Below the pieces are notes generated by a model. That model saw nothing but the letters and a program-made list of their open reading frames with translations. It was not told the DNA's origin and searched no databases. A program made the position numbers and the translations under genes. Below, one piece after another: positions 1 through 11,274 of a DNA stretch of 64,000 bases (position 1 is the first letter of the stretch; every line of letters starts with the position of its first letter). The DNA is from Piliocolobus tephrosceles (lineage: Eukaryota > Chordata > Mammalia > Primates > Cercopithecidae): NCBI RefSeq assembly GCF_002776525.5, contig NC_045439.1:121115300-121179299 (forward strand). The letters are read 5' to 3'.

Positions 1-606
1 CACCAGAGACATCTGAGAGAGTAGAGGGAGAAGAAAGCTCTATCTCCTGGATTGAAAAATATCAAAATGTTGTTATCCATATGTTCACTGGACAAATATT
101 CATTAAGAAGCTTCCATGCTATCTTTGTTTTCACAAATGGCTTTGCATGTAAGAGATCGGAGAATGCAAAGATTAATATCTACATTCAATGTAGTCACTT
201 CGGTATGCTGCTGGAATTTGTGATTTTGCTTTTGTACAGTTTTCTTGAAGCAATAAAATATAAGCCTGCATATATAATGAGCTGTCTAAGGACCTGGCAC
301 AATTATACATCCAATTCTCTTAAATCAGCTGCTTAGAAAATGGCAGATAACCCTCCTGATTTATGAAAGGAATTTTCAGGACTCTATTTGAAATGCAGAA
401 ATAGTTTAAAAACTTGATAGCAAGAAATGGGCTGGTGGCTTGTATGAGGAAAAGAGAGATAAGGGAGAAATAGAGCTTAACTTTAAAATGAGAACCAGAA
501 GGCACGTTGGGGGTGAGATAACAAGGGTTAGTGGGAGCCAACATCAATGGGGCTTAGATTGTTTGTGAACCACCTCAGAAATATTACCATTTTGATATCT
601 TTTGAG
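1..606. other. Unassigned AT-rich non-coding DNA
   Basis: No repeat family, RNA gene or protein with family features is recognisable. The short open frames here (up to 94 codons) have composition expected by chance in AT-rich DNA. Confidence 0.5.
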
Positions 607-659
607 ATACCATTGAAAGTTAATGGCAAAAACCACAATTACTTTTGCACCAACCTAAT
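607..659. mobile_element. MADE1: Partial MADE1 (mariner MITE)
   Basis: The stretch ends in the MADE1 terminal inverted repeat (acttttgcaccaacctaa), preceded by the internal 'aatggcaaaaaccacaatt' segment. About 50 of the usual 80 bp remain; the left terminal repeat is missing. MADE1 is a non-autonomous element of the Hsmar1 mariner family. Confidence 0.8.
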
Positions 660-884
660 ACATTTCTTTGCTAGTCTATTAAATGGTCTATCATTAACTT
701 GCAACAATTGGCCCAGATTTCAGAAGGTGTCTAACTTGCCTAGTAAGCCGTGCCTTAAGCACTGGAGGAATCTGGTTCACAGTGTGAGAACAGACTCTTA
801 AGTGTTCAGTGATCAAGCATATGTAACATATATGTTCTTTGGAGTTAAAATTTTCTGAAGCTACAAAAGTTATTTCACTCATTT

Positions 885-1060
885 ATTTAGAAAACATTAA
901 TAAAACATCTACTCCACTAATCTCCAGGAATACAGTAGTGACGAATCACATAGTTATGAATCAGATAATGTGCCTAATTTCAGAGCGCTGACATTTGAGA
1001 TCGACAAGCCGTCAGAAACAAAAAATTACAGAATTAAATTTTTGAAAAAGAAATGATATC
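885..1060 (-). repeat. L2 fragment, antisense (weak)
   Basis: The order of words (aaaacattaataaaacatctact, then ccaggaatacagtagtga, then gcgctgacattt) follows the reverse complement of the L2 3' region. Divergence is high. It probably continues at 1670-2060 beyond the L1 insertion. Confidence 0.4.
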
Positions 1061-1346
1061 TTGAGTTAATTTGTGTATATGATGAAAGGTACAGTTATAG
1101 TTTCATTCTTCTATGTATGGCTAGCCAATTATCCCAGCACCATTTATTAAATAGGGAGTTCTTTCCCCATTACTTGTCTTTGTCAACCTTGTTGAAGATC
1201 ATGTTATCGTAGGTGTATGACTTTATTTCTGAGTTTTCTATTCTGTTCTATTGGTCTGTGTGTCTGCTTTTATACTCATACCATGCTGTTTTGATTACTG
1301 TAGCCTTATAGTATAAATTCAAGTTGTGATGAATGTGATGCCCCCT
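1060..1346 (-). mobile_element. L1 fragment, inverted 5' segment of twin-primed insertion
   Basis: This reads as antisense L1 ORF2, with the landmarks 'atggctagccaattatcccagc', 'accatttattaaatagggag' and 'accatgctgttttgattactgtag'. It abuts a sense L1 3' end at about 1347. An antisense piece followed directly by a sense 3' end is the classic product of twin priming during reverse transcription. Confidence 0.8.
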
Positions 1347-1665
1347 ACACCATGGAATACTATACAGCCATAAAAAGTAAGGAAATCATATCCTTTGCAG
1401 CATCACGGATGCAGCTAAGGCCATAATCCTAAGTGAATTAACACAGGAAAAGAAAACCAAATACCACATGTTCTCATTTATATAAGTGGGAGCTAAACAT
1501 TCAGCACACATATACATAAACCTGAGGACCATAGACACTGTCAACTACTAGAGTGAGGCAGGAGGGAGTGGGTACCATGCTCACTACCTGGGTCCAATAT
1601 ACCCATGTAGCAATCCTACACGTGTACTCCCTGTATCTAAAATAAAAGCTGATTTTTTAAAGAAG
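1347..1665 (+). mobile_element. L1 3' end, sense half of twin-primed insertion
   Basis: It starts at 'acaccatggaatactatac', runs through the ORF2 C-terminal coding remnant and 'ccacatgttctcat', and ends at 'tctaaaataaaagctg'. The 3' UTR type is older than that of the full-length L1 in this window. Flanking AT-rich words near 1021-1037 and 1674-1688 resemble each other and may be a decayed target-site duplication. Confidence 0.8.
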
Positions 1666-1669
1666 TATA

Positions 1670-2060
1670 AAAATAAATTACCAATTAAGATATAGACTGT
1701 GATAAGTGCTGTGAAAGAAATATATAGAGTGATGAGAAGAGATTAAGGTCACACTGAGGAGGACACTGAGGCGCTGACATTGAAGTCTAACTTGAAGGGT
1801 AAACTAGCCATGGTAAACCTGAAGGGTGAACTGCAGAAAAAAAGATGGTAAGCAGAAGGACAGCAAATACAAGGCCTGGTGTTAGGAAAGGGCTTGTTGT
1901 ACTCTGCAACAGAGAGGAGGTCACTGCTGCTTGAATGAGGAAGGGAGTTGTATGAAATGAAGTTCAAGGTGTGCACAGGAGCCAGTTCATACAGAACAAC
2001 GTGGGCTAGGTTAAGTAGGTGAGATTTTGTTTTAAGTGCAATAGGAAATAACCTTTATCT
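1670..2060 (-). repeat. L2 fragment, antisense
   Basis: The words 'gtgataagtgctgtgaa', 'gaggaggacactgaggcgctgac' and 'gaaatgaagttcaaggtg' are in L2 antisense order. It is very diverged, and the borders are approximate. Confidence 0.4.
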
Positions 2061-2249
2061 GAGACTTCTACTTAAGGTCATATTTCAAGTAAGATCACTT
2101 GAAAAGCTTCCATCTATAAACACCTAGAAATGCTGGGTAAAATGGCAAAAAAACTTCAGTGCAGATATGAGCTTATGATTTTAAAAACGGAGGGAGTTCC
2201 AAGTGCTAGAGGGAAAAGGGTGGATGTTGACGGAGAAGGGACATAGGGA

Positions 2250-2690
2250 ACAGTCTGAATACTAGAAATGTTTTTAAACCTTGATCTGAGTGGTAAAGTA
2301 AGTGTGTATTTATATCAAAATTAAGAGTTGTACACGTATGATTTATGCACTTCCTATGTGTATTTTATGCATCAATAAAATTTTTAAAATAAATAAGTGT
2401 AGCCAGAGAGGAAAAACAGATCAATTAGAAAAACAAGAGATTTCTCAACTGCAGTAACAGGAGCTGGCATCCAAAAATAATATTTCATGGTGCTGGGGGA
2501 AAATATCTTAGTCCAGAGCTCTATATCCTATTAAATCATCATTCAAAATATGTGGGCAGAATAAACACATTTTTAGACAAACAGTAAGAAAATTACCATT
2601 CCCACAGATTTTCACTCTAGATAGACTTAAGTAAATAGCAAATTGAACTTAGTAGAAAGGCACGGAAATCAAGAAATGATGAGTGAAAAA
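2250..2690 (+). repeat. Ancient L1M fragments (3' end, then ORF1 remnant)
   Basis: 2250-2395 resembles an L1M 3' UTR (gttgtacacg, then 'atgcatcaataaaatttt'). 2440-2690 resembles the C-terminal part of L1M ORF1 (aaaatatctta, ctatatcctatt, acatttttagacaaacag). Both are non-coding remnants, possibly from separate insertions. Confidence 0.5.
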
Positions 2691-2789
2691 TGTCTTGCAG
2701 ACACCACTGATCTGCAGTCAGTGGGATCACAAAATTAGAAGACCATGAAACTGGGGATCACCAGTTTAGCTAAGGTTTCTTTGTCTGGA

Positions 2790-2876
2790 TTTTTAGATAC
2801 AAATTCTCTGTGCCATTGCCTTCTTACCTATATAATAGAGATGATACTAGCACCTTATGCATATAATAGTGACGAT

Positions 2877-2923
<47 letters not shown>

Positions 2924-3000
2924 TGTGTCCTTGAAGCAGTGCCTAGTGGTGATGGGCTATTACTGTTACATATTACATACTGAACCCCTGGCAGGAAGTC
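2790..3000 (+). repeat. MIR SINE split by a TG microsatellite
   Basis: The left part reads 'ctctgtgccattgccttcttacc' then 'ataatagagatgatactagcacc'. The right part begins 'gaagcagtgcctagtggtg'. These are the MIR core and 3' region in the sense direction, with the TG tract between them. Confidence 0.55.
2879..2928. repeat. (TG)n microsatellite
   Basis: About 25 TG units with a single TT interruption near the 3' end. Tracts of this kind are usually polymorphic. Confidence 0.95.
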
Positions 3001-3119
3001 TTGCTTTATGGATCATAAAGAAAGTTCTTTCAGAAGTATCAAACTCTTTTCCCTTATATATCATAAATAGCTTAGTTTCTCTTTAAAGTCTTCTAGATGT
3101 TCATTAATCTGTATTTTAA

Positions 3120-3275
3120 AATAGACTGATGGAAATCCACTCAAAAGTTTGAAGCAAAAGAGTGAAAAAATTTGCTTTATATTTTTAAATGGTCACTGTG
3201 GCTGCTGTACTGGAAAAAAAAGTTAGAGGAGGGCAAAAGGGAAAATAAGAAAACCAGTTATAATGTATTTCCATA
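3120..3275 (-). repeat. L2 fragment, antisense (weak)
   Basis: 'tggtcactgtggctgctgtactgg' and the following 'gaggagggcaaaagggaa' and 'gaaaaccagtta' match the L2 antisense order ('gatcactctggctgctg', then 'gcaagagtgg'). It may belong to the same L2 as 1670-2060. Confidence 0.4.
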
Positions 3276-3874
3276 GGAAAAGGATGAACTGACAGTGTAC
3301 TACACTAGACATAAATTATTTTAGGGAAAAGTTTAGGAAAAAATAATAAAAACAAAGTATACATTAAAATGTAAAATCTAGTAGTAAAAAACTATTGAGA
3401 ATATTGGAGCAAAAAGTTATTAAATTATATCTAGAGTCTCAAAATCAGAAAATGCAATTCTGAAAACTCTTATTGTACTCTGGTATTATCTTTCATTTAT
3501 GCAATACCTTTAGTAACCTCAGATTTCCATCCAAATTTATATCCAACTATATGATTTCAGACTATCCAATTCATACTCCTTTGATCATACAATTGCACCT
3601 GCCCTAACTGTTCCTCTCTCTGTCTTCTGTACAAAGTCTTATGCATACTTCAAAGACTTGGTCAGATTTCACCTTCTCCATCCCAGATTTTCTACTGTTG
3701 GAATCACTATTTCTATCCCTTATTTTCCAAATACTCTATGTCTATTAGATTAATGGACCTTTCCTTATGCCATTCTGCCTTGTAGTTACCTGAATGACAA
3801 AATGAATTACAAAACTAAAAACTGAGCGTTTCTACCCCTAGATTACAAAACTCTGAAAATTAAGAGATATGTGA
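3276..3874. other. Non-coding, possible L2 debris
   Basis: No gene is seen. A sense L2-like order of words occurs at roughly 3590-3790 (cttcaaagacttggtcagatttcacc), but it is too diverged to call firmly. Confidence 0.35.
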
Positions 3875-3937
3875 TATTAACTACAAAGAACTCAAGCAAA
3901 TCAGCAAGAAAAAAAATCCTATAAAAAAGTGGGCTAA

Positions 3938-4232
3938 GCCGGGCGCAGTGGCTCAAGCCTGTAATCCCAGCACTTTGGGAGGCCGAGACGGGCGGATCAC
4001 AAGGTCAGGAGATTGAGACCATCCTGGCTAACACGGTGAAACCCCGTCTGTACTAAAAAATACAAAAATCTAGCCGGGCGAGGTGGCGGGTGCCTGTAGT
4101 CCCAGCTACTCCGGAGGCTGAGGCAGGAGAATGGCGTAAACCCGGGAGGCGGAGCTTGCAGCGAGCTGAGATCCGGCCACTGCACTCCAGCCCCAGCGAC
4201 AGAGGGAGACTCTGTCTCAAAAAAAAAAAAAA
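3938..4232 (+). mobile_element. AluY, Old World monkey type (AluYRa-like)
   Basis: Full-length dimeric Alu with an A-rich tail, flanked by a perfect 15-bp target-site duplication (aaaaaagtgggctaa at 3923-3937 and 4233-4247). The right arm carries 'gcgaggtggcgg', 'ggcgtaaacccggg' and 'gctgagatccggccactg', which I associate with cercopithecoid AluY subfamilies. Confidence 0.9.
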
Positions 4233-4521
4233 AAAAAAGTGGGCTAAGGACATGAAAAGACATTCTCAAAAGATATACAAATGACCAAGAAGCATATGGA
4301 AAGATGTTCAACATTACTAATTATCAGGGAAATGCAAATAAAAACCACAATGCAATATTACCTCACTCCTGCAAGAATGGCTATAATAGAAAAAAAATAA
4401 AAAATAATAGATGTTGGCATGGATGTGGTGAAAAGGGAACACTTTTACACTGCTGGTGGGAATGTAAACTAGTACAACCACTATAGAAAACAGTGGAGAT
4501 TTCCTTAAAGAACTAAAAGTA

Positions 4522-4810
4522 GGCTGGGCACAGTGGCTCACACCTGTGATATCAGCACTTTGGGAGGCCGAGGTGGGCAGATCACCTGAGGTCAGGAGTT
4601 TGAGACCAGCCTGACCAACACAGAGAAACCCTGTCTCTACTAAAAAAAACACAAAATTAGCTGGGCATGGTGGCACATGCCTGTAATCCCAGCTACTCAG
4701 GAGGCTGAGGCAGGAGAATCACTTGAAGCTGGGAGGTGGAGGTTGTGGTGAACTGAGATTGCACCATTGAACTCCAGCCTGGGCAACAAGAGTGAAACTC
4801 CACCTCAAAA
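4522..4810 (+). mobile_element. AluS
   Basis: Full-length Alu with S-type bases and scattered CpG decay. It is flanked by a perfect 15-bp duplication (aaagaactaaaagta at 4507-4521 and 4811-4825). Confidence 0.9.
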
Positions 4811-5390
4811 AAAGAACTAAAAGTAGATCTACATTTGATCCAGCAATCTCATTACTCGGAACCTACCCAGAGGAAAAGAAGCGATGATGCACAAAAGATA
4901 CTTGCACACACGTTTATAGCAACACAATTTGCAATTGCAAAAATCTGGAACCAGCCCAAATGCCCATCAACCAACAAGTAGATAAATAAACTGTGGTATA
5001 TATATAACATGGAATACTACTCAGCCATAAAAATGAATGAAGTAATGGCAATGGCATTTACAGCCACCTGAATGGAATTGGAGACCATTATTCTAAGTGA
5101 AGTAACTCAGGAATGGAAAAGCAAACATCGTATATTCTTTCTCATATGTGGGAGCTAAGCTATGAGGATGCAAAAGGCATAAGAATAACACAATGAACTT
5201 TGGGGACTCAGGGGAATGTGTGGAGGGTGGTAAGGGATAAAAGACTGCACATTGAATACAGTGTACACTGCTTGGGAGATGGGGGCACTAAAATCCCACA
5301 AATCACCACTAAGGAACTTATTCATGTAACCAAACACCACCTGTTCCTCAAAATCCTATCAAAATTTTTTTAAAAAATAAGGAAATATAT

Positions 5391-6545
5391 CATATTCAGT
5401 CTGCATCCCCTACATCTTCTTGCAGAGTATCTTTAAAAAATATTAAAGGAATTGAAATTGAGGTGAAAAGGGAGTTATCATCATTTGAAGTATCTGAATA
5501 ATGAGACCTCTGAAAAAAAGAATGAGGCCAACTATCATGACTAATGGACTTCAGTACCCAAAGGCCCCATGAGGTGCCTCTGATTGCGTTATTCCAAAAA
5601 GTGTGCCTCTTTGTGCTTTAGTCTTGATTTCTGATATATTACTTTGCCACAGAAACACATTCCTACTTCCAAGTACCAGAGAAGTGGAACAACAAATGTT
5701 GAAAGCAGTGAATTTTTATTTGCCATCACTGCTTTGGGCACCTCAATTCAGATATGTTATTCTTATTTAACAGGAGAATATTTTTTATTCTTTAGCAGTT
5801 GTCTAGTTTGGCGCCTATTCATAAATTTTTGTGGTTGTCAAAGCTTTGCCCCGTAAAGCCCTTCATGAAAAGTAACATCATGAATTGGAAAGCATCCATG
5901 GAGTAAATGAAAAGGGTCCAGCTAAAAGACAAAACAAAATAAAATGGAAATGGAAATTAAGATAGGCTTTCTTCCTTCTTCCATAGTGAAGCAGCTTTAT
6001 GTGCCCTTGGAATTACTGCAATTACATGACAGTTTTCAAAGTTCACCCGAGGGCAAGAGACATTGTAGCATGTTGGGTTGAATGTGGCAATCTTGGCTGC
6101 CAGTGCTCATGTTCTTGCACAGTGGCTGCTTTATAGACTTATTTATAAAACTGTATTATAGATGTCCTCTCCCAAATAGTCTAAGGCCTAATTAAAAATA
6201 CATTAGCTGCTAAATCATGAAGTTAACAGTAAACAGGCAATTTCCAAATAGCACAAACATAATTTTGCAAATTTCCAAGTTGATAAGTTTAGGAAGACCC
6301 TCTCCGTACCTACGGAAGATTTTTAATTTACAAAAACACATTTAGAACCCTAAGCCCTATTCGGCTACCCATATTTCAGGCCAATCTTTAGCCTCTGGGC
6401 ATGGAAAGTTTAGTCTTACCATGTGTAGAAAGTCTGAAATAAGCAACAACAAAAGGACAGAACTAAAGCTGTGTTTCTTTTCTTGAGGCCAAACAATAGG
6501 AAATGGTCCTGCAAAGGATAGCTTTCTATGGATGTTGTATGGCTC
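5391..6545. other. Unassigned non-coding DNA
   Basis: AT-rich unique-looking sequence. I recognise no repeat, and none of the short open frames has family features. Confidence 0.5.
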
Positions 6546-6775
6546 AGTGGCAGGAGCACAGGCTGTCAAGCTCAGGACATACTGAGCTCTTCCACTTGAA
6601 AGTAAGGTAGTTATCTACCTTACCTCTGATCCTCACTTTCTATCCTCTCTTTCTACCTCTGATCCTCACTTTCCTCATCTATAAAATGGGAATAATAATA
6701 TTTAACTCACACTGTAGTTGTTAATGAAATGTTGAATGAAGAGATCACAGTGTCAACTCTGTGGGAAGGTGTTTA
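6546..6775 (+). repeat. MIR SINE with an internal 33-bp duplication
   Basis: The 3' half is clear (cctcactttcctcatctataaaatggg, then 'aataataatatttaactcac'). The word tacctctgatcctcactttc occurs at 6621-6640 and again at 6654-6673, a 33-bp tandem step inside the MIR core. An 8-bp hairpin (taaggtag / ctacctta, 6603-6622) lies just upstream. Confidence 0.65.
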
Positions 6776-7734
6776 CCAAATGTGTGTGTTCCTTTTAATG
6801 CCCCTCAATCCCACACCCCACATCCCTGCAACAGCCACACTTTTTCCCTTCATAAGAAGGAAGGGTTGTAGTAGAGCCAGATTAAAAAGCAAACTGTCAG
6901 CTGCATGGAGTGATGAACTCTAAGGGCTAAAATAGTCCCAGAAAAAAAATCAATGTGATTCCATATTCAGTTGGTAAATTTTAAAAGACTCACTCAGTGC
7001 ATATATTTTTTTATTTAGACATCAACAGCTAAATATTATTTGTTGTATGTAATCTCTTGGGGCCTTCACAGAAGGATGGATTTTGGTAACAGGTGGATTT
7101 TATTTTTCCTGAGAACAATTAAAATCTTAATCCTTCTTTTAATGACTATGGGGTACTCGAAGACAGTATTAAGTAGTGGGTAGTGGTAGAAAAGCTTGCA
7201 GATAGAACCCAAAAAGAAAAAAAATTGCTCTGAATGAAATAATGACAAGGCTGTAGAATTGAGAAGAGAGATAGGGAAGAAGTCAGATACCCAAAGGAAA
7301 TTTCTGAAAATGCTATGTAGCCCAAGATGTAAACATCCTCCTTACTCTCCCCTACTGAATTTTTATTAAATGCCATATTTGCTCAGTAATGCACTTATAA
7401 AAGTACACATGTCATAAAACGAGGGAGTTTCAAAAAGGCAAAGTTACAATCAATGTTAACTGCTGCAGTGAAGGCAAATGAGATCAGAAGAAACATTTCT
7501 GTTTGGTGGCAGAAAGCCATCTCAGTGAAGAAATGAAACCTTGACTGATATCACAGATTAACCAAGAAACCAACTTAAAAAGATGAGTTTATGAGAGTTG
7601 GAGAAGGGATCCATCTGACTCTCTTCTCTCACCTGCCATGTTCTCCTGAGATGCGTTCATCTATTTATTTGATATCAATTGTATTCTAAATGATGGTCTA
7701 TGCCAAGAAAACCACTCTAACACTCTATCCCAGA
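6776..7734. other. Unassigned non-coding DNA
   Basis: Nothing recognisable in either strand. Only short chance open frames are present. Confidence 0.45.
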
Positions 7735-7828
7735 TTCTCTCTGTCTCTCTCTCTCTCTGTGTGTCTCTGTCTCTCTTTCTCTCTGTCTTCCCTCTTTCTC
7801 TTTCCCTTCCTTCCCTCCTTTTTCCCCC
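7735..7828. repeat. TC-rich polypyrimidine low-complexity tract
   Basis: Runs of TCTC and TGTC pass into TTCC-rich sequence, almost free of purines on this strand. Such mirror-like tracts can form triplex DNA. Confidence 0.9.
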
Positions 7829-7839
7829 ACCAAGCTTCA

Positions 7840-8281
7840 AGTCAACAGCCTATCAGACATTTCCACTCACATGTCCTATGAAAATTCCCATTTCATCACA
7901 TCCAAAATAGAACTCATCTTTCTCTCAAACTGTTCTACTTTTTAACTTTCTCTTTCTTGCTGAACAGTACCCATATTAACACCTAAGAATAGCCTACATT
8001 CCTCCCTTTTCCTTACTTCCCGCATAAACCACTAACCAAATGCTAGTGATACTTGTAACCCCTTGATATCCCTTTAATCCATCTTCTTCCCTCTATCCCC
8101 TATTCGGCTAGTTTTATTTTCAATTAGGTCTTCATTTCTGACCTATGTTATTGCACCAATTTCCTAACTGGTCTCCCTGTCCAGTCTGGCATTTCTCTAA
8201 AACACTATAACACTATTCTTCCTGTAGCACAAATGTAATCATGCAAATATCTTAGATTCAAATTCTCCTTTTAACATCAAT
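7840..8281 (+). repeat. L2 fragment, sense
   Basis: 'catccaaaatagaactcatc', 'cctaactggtctccctg' and 'gcacaaatgtaatcatgc' occur in the order of the L2 3' region. It is old and diverged. The MER11-type LTR interrupts just after it. Confidence 0.5.
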
Positions 8282-8287
8282 AATTAA

Positions 8288-9370
8288 TGTTGCGGGAAGT
8301 CAGGGACCCCAAATGGAGGGACCGGCTGGAGCTGCGGCAGAGGAACATAAATTGTGAAGATTTCATGGACATTTATCAGTTCCCAAATAGTACTTTTATA
8401 ATCTCTTATGACTGTCTTTAATCTCTTAATCCTGTTATTTTCATAAGCTGAGGATGTATGTCACCACAGGACCACCATGATAACTATGTTAACTGTACAA
8501 ATTGATTGTAAAACGTGTGTTTGAACAATATGAAATCAGTGCACCTTGCAAAAGAACAGAACAACAGTGACTTTTAGGGAACAAGGGAAGTCAACCATAA
8601 GGTCTGACTGCCTGTGGGGTCAGGCAAAAAGGGCCATATTATAGGCTCTCTTCTTGCAGAGAGCCTATAAACGGACATGCAAGTAGGAGAGATATCACTA
8701 AATTCTTTTCCTAGCAAGGAATATAAATATTAATACCCCGGGAAAGGAATGCATTCCTGGGGGGAGGTCTATAAATGGCCGCTCTGGGAATGTCTGTCTT
8801 GTGCAGTTGAGATAAGGACTGAGATATGCCCTGGTTTCCTGTAGTACCCTCAGGCTTACTAGAGTTGGGAAACTCCACCCTCATAAATTTGCGGTCAGAC
8901 CGGTTCTCTGCTCTCAAACCCTGTTTTCTGTTGTTTAAGATGTTTATCAAGATAATACCTGCACCACTGAACATAGACCCTTATCAGTGGTTCTGCTTGT
9001 GCTCTTTGCCTTGTGATCTTTGTTGGACCCTTATCAGTTCTGCTTTTGCGCTTTGTCTTGTTCCCTTGGAAGCATGTGATCTTTGTTAGACCCTTATTAG
9101 TAGTTCTGCTTTTTGCCCCTCGAAGCATGTGATCTTAGTACCTACTCCCTATTCTTACACACCTGCCTCCCTTTTGAAATCCTTAATAAAAACTCGCTGG
9201 TCTGAGACTCAGGCGGGCATCACAGTCCTACCGATATGTGATGTCACCCCCAGTGGCCCAGCTGTAAAATTCCTCTCTTTATACTGTCTCTCTTTATTTC
9301 TCAGCTGGCTGACACTTATGGAAAATAGAAAGAACCTACATTGAAATATTGGGGGTGGGTTCCCCCAATA
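8288..9370 (+). mobile_element. MER11: Solo MER11-type LTR (HERV-K11, ERV2 class)
   Basis: A single 1083-bp LTR begins at 'tgttgcgggaagtcagggac' and ends at 'ggttcccccaata'. It is flanked on both sides by the 6-bp word aattaa (8282-8287 and 9371-9376), the duplication length usual for ERV2 elements. The length is close to MER11C. A TATA-like 'tctataaatgg' lies near 8770 and a polyadenylation signal 'aataaa' near 9185. No gag, pol or env sequence is next to it, so it is a recombination-derived solo LTR. The terminal CA is changed to TA. Open frames inside it are incidental. Confidence 0.8.
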
Positions 9371-9389
9371 AATTAACATGGATATAGGA

Positions 9390-9510
9390 TATAAGAAAAA
9401 TCACTTCACCTCCCTACTTTAATTTTCCTTCTGTACAAAGAGGATCATGTTTAATTTCTTTACTTACAGCAAAAGGATTTCTGTGATGATTAATTCAATA
9501 CTACATTCTA
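9390..9510 (+). repeat. MIR fragment, sense (weak)
   Basis: 'tcacttcacctccctactttaattttcc', 'tctgtacaaagaggatcat' and 'tgtgatgattaattcaata' follow MIR order at high divergence. Confidence 0.4.
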
Positions 9511-9599
9511 AAAACTAAGCTTCAAGGATTATAAATGTCATAGAAACGAGCTGATGAAATAAAACTAAGTTTTAAAATTTAAACTAGTAGAACACTAAA

Positions 9600-9785
9600 T
9601 TATATTTTACAGTGTGATACCATCAATGTAAAAATGCGTAGTATAATCCAAGAAGAAAATAATCTAAAATTTTTATGGTGATTTTCTCTTAATGGTCGGA
9701 CTATGGACAACTATTATTTGCTTCATAATATATTTTAAAAATTTTCCACAATGGGCATACAATTCTTTTATAACAGAGAAAAAAT
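9600..9785 (+). repeat. Possible L1M 3' end
   Basis: 'attttccacaatgggcatacaattcttttata' resembles the 3' end of old L1M elements. It is weak and has no clear tail. Confidence 0.3.
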
Positions 9786-10542
9786 ATTCATCTTTTTAAA
9801 GTCTGAGCTATCTGAAAGAGGCACCCATATAAAGAGAAATCTCAATACTTAAAACTACTGCCACAGTTCTAGGGAGGTCTGTGGGGCTTGACTACTTACT
9901 GAACTGTTATAAGGAATTGGTCCTCTCTTCATGTTTCTCCCAAGTAAATGTACAGGAGACATTACCAAGGATAATTCTGGACCATCTCCACATTACCTGG
10001 CTGAGGAGGATGAAAACAATACAGAAGCTGACAGTTAGTTAAAGAGGTTTCCACATGGCTAACAGGTCCAGACTGTGGTGGGTGACAACTGTAGCTCCTG
10101 TAAGGCCTCAGAATAAAATTCCTTATACTAAATCAGGCACTAAATAAAGTGAGATTTATATTTGTACTTCAGAGAAGTTGCTAAGTTACATTTTAGTGAA
10201 TAATATTCTCTACTAATTTTATACATACCATCTAGAAGAAGTGAAGAATAACCCAAAAAGGAATCATATATAGATACTTTCTTGGCAGCTGGATTTTCAT
10301 TAAAAAACTATTTTCTACCATTCTGTAGTTTCAGCTTCTTGGCTTGTCTCTTTCACAGAGAAAGTTCCTTTTAAGTATTTCTACCATGCAGGAGAATAGA
10401 CCCACACTAATGACAGGGGCACAAGTAGATTTCTACAGCTTAGTTTTTCTCACTTCACACAGAACAAACTGCATTAACAACCTTTTAAAAATATAATAGA
10501 CTTAGTAAAAGTCATCACTGGAAAAACTTGGTAGCTTTAAAC
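9786..10542. other. Unassigned non-coding DNA
   Basis: No recognisable gene or repeat in this stretch. Confidence 0.45.
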
Positions 10543-10749
10543 CAGTGGTTCTCAAGCAGGGGTGATTTTTGTCTCCAAAACAACATTTGGCAATGTCTGG
10601 AGACATTCTTCATTATACAATTATATAACTGAAGGATCCTGCCGGCATCTAATGAGCAGAGGCCACAAATGCTGCTAAGCACAGGACAGACCCGACAGCA
10701 ATGAATTATCCAGCTCAAAGGTCAACCATGGCAGGTTAAGAAATCCTTG
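10543..10749 (+). mobile_element. MER20: MER20 (hAT-Charlie MITE)
   Basis: It opens with 'cagtggttctcaagcagggg', has the core 'atttggcaatgtctggagac' and 'aatgagcagaggcc', and closes with 'gttaagaaatccttg'. It is near full length. MER20 copies have been reported as regulatory sequences in mammalian endometrium; nothing here shows activity of this copy. Confidence 0.9.
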
Positions 10750-10828
10750 AACAACCAAAACAAAGAAAATCCTAGATCTAGTTCACAGCCACCAGCATTC
10801 AAGAGTGAGAGATAAATTTATATCTTTT

Positions 10829-10850
10829 TGTTGTTGTTGTTGTTGTTGTT
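10829..10850. repeat. (TTG)n microsatellite
   Basis: Seven perfect TTG units within a T-rich stretch. Confidence 0.9.
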
Positions 10851-11274
10851 AGACTCAAAGTCAATTACATTCCTCCTAAGTGCCTGCCCAGTAAAACTTG
10901 GGATTCTCTACAGAAACTGGGAGAAAGGGTCAATTGTCTGGTCTTTACCAATCTCTCCCCCATAATACAAGCAGCAAGCCTTTTCTTATAAATAGCAAAC
11001 AGAAAGCATTCCTTCTAAATTTCATACGTACCTGCTCATCACATTAACTATTATTTTATCACATTAATTATCATTTTATATTTGGTAGAGACTATTTAAC
11101 AACCTGAGAACAGAGAACAAAAATTAAATACAAATTAGGTTCCGGGATTGTGTGGAGCCCTAGAGAGAAGAAGGATAGGTAAAGGTGAAGGTAATCAAGA
11201 CAAAATCCAATAACCTCAAATTCTGCCTAAATTCGTCACACCAAACAAAGTACACAAACTTCGAAATAAGCTAA
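10851..11274. other. Unassigned non-coding DNA
   Basis: Nothing recognisable, apart from a short near-repeat (cacattaactattattttat / cacattaattatcatttta) at about 11040-11079. Confidence 0.45.

Larger units (their letters stand above)
3875..5390 (+). mobile_element. Older L1 3' segment carrying two Alus
   Basis: This is ORF2 C-terminal sequence from 'ctacaaagaactcaagcaaa', through 'gaaatgcaaataaaaaccac' and the decayed zinc-knuckle region, to an AT-rich 3' end near 5390. Alus interrupt it at 3938-4232 and 4522-4810. The reading frame is broken many times. The 3' UTR resembles an L1PB/L1MA-age element. Confidence 0.85.

Noticed and set aside
2745..3086. 113-codon frame with a CVCVCV run
   Set aside because: The run is the translated TG microsatellite.
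4090..4284. Short Alu-derived frames that look like exonised Alu peptides
   Set aside because: Alu frames of this type appear in nearly every copy; nothing suggests splicing here.
8288..9370. Search for a provirus attached to the MER11-type LTR
   Set aside because: The sequence on both sides of the LTR is the same 6-bp duplication followed by unrelated DNA, so it is a solo LTR.
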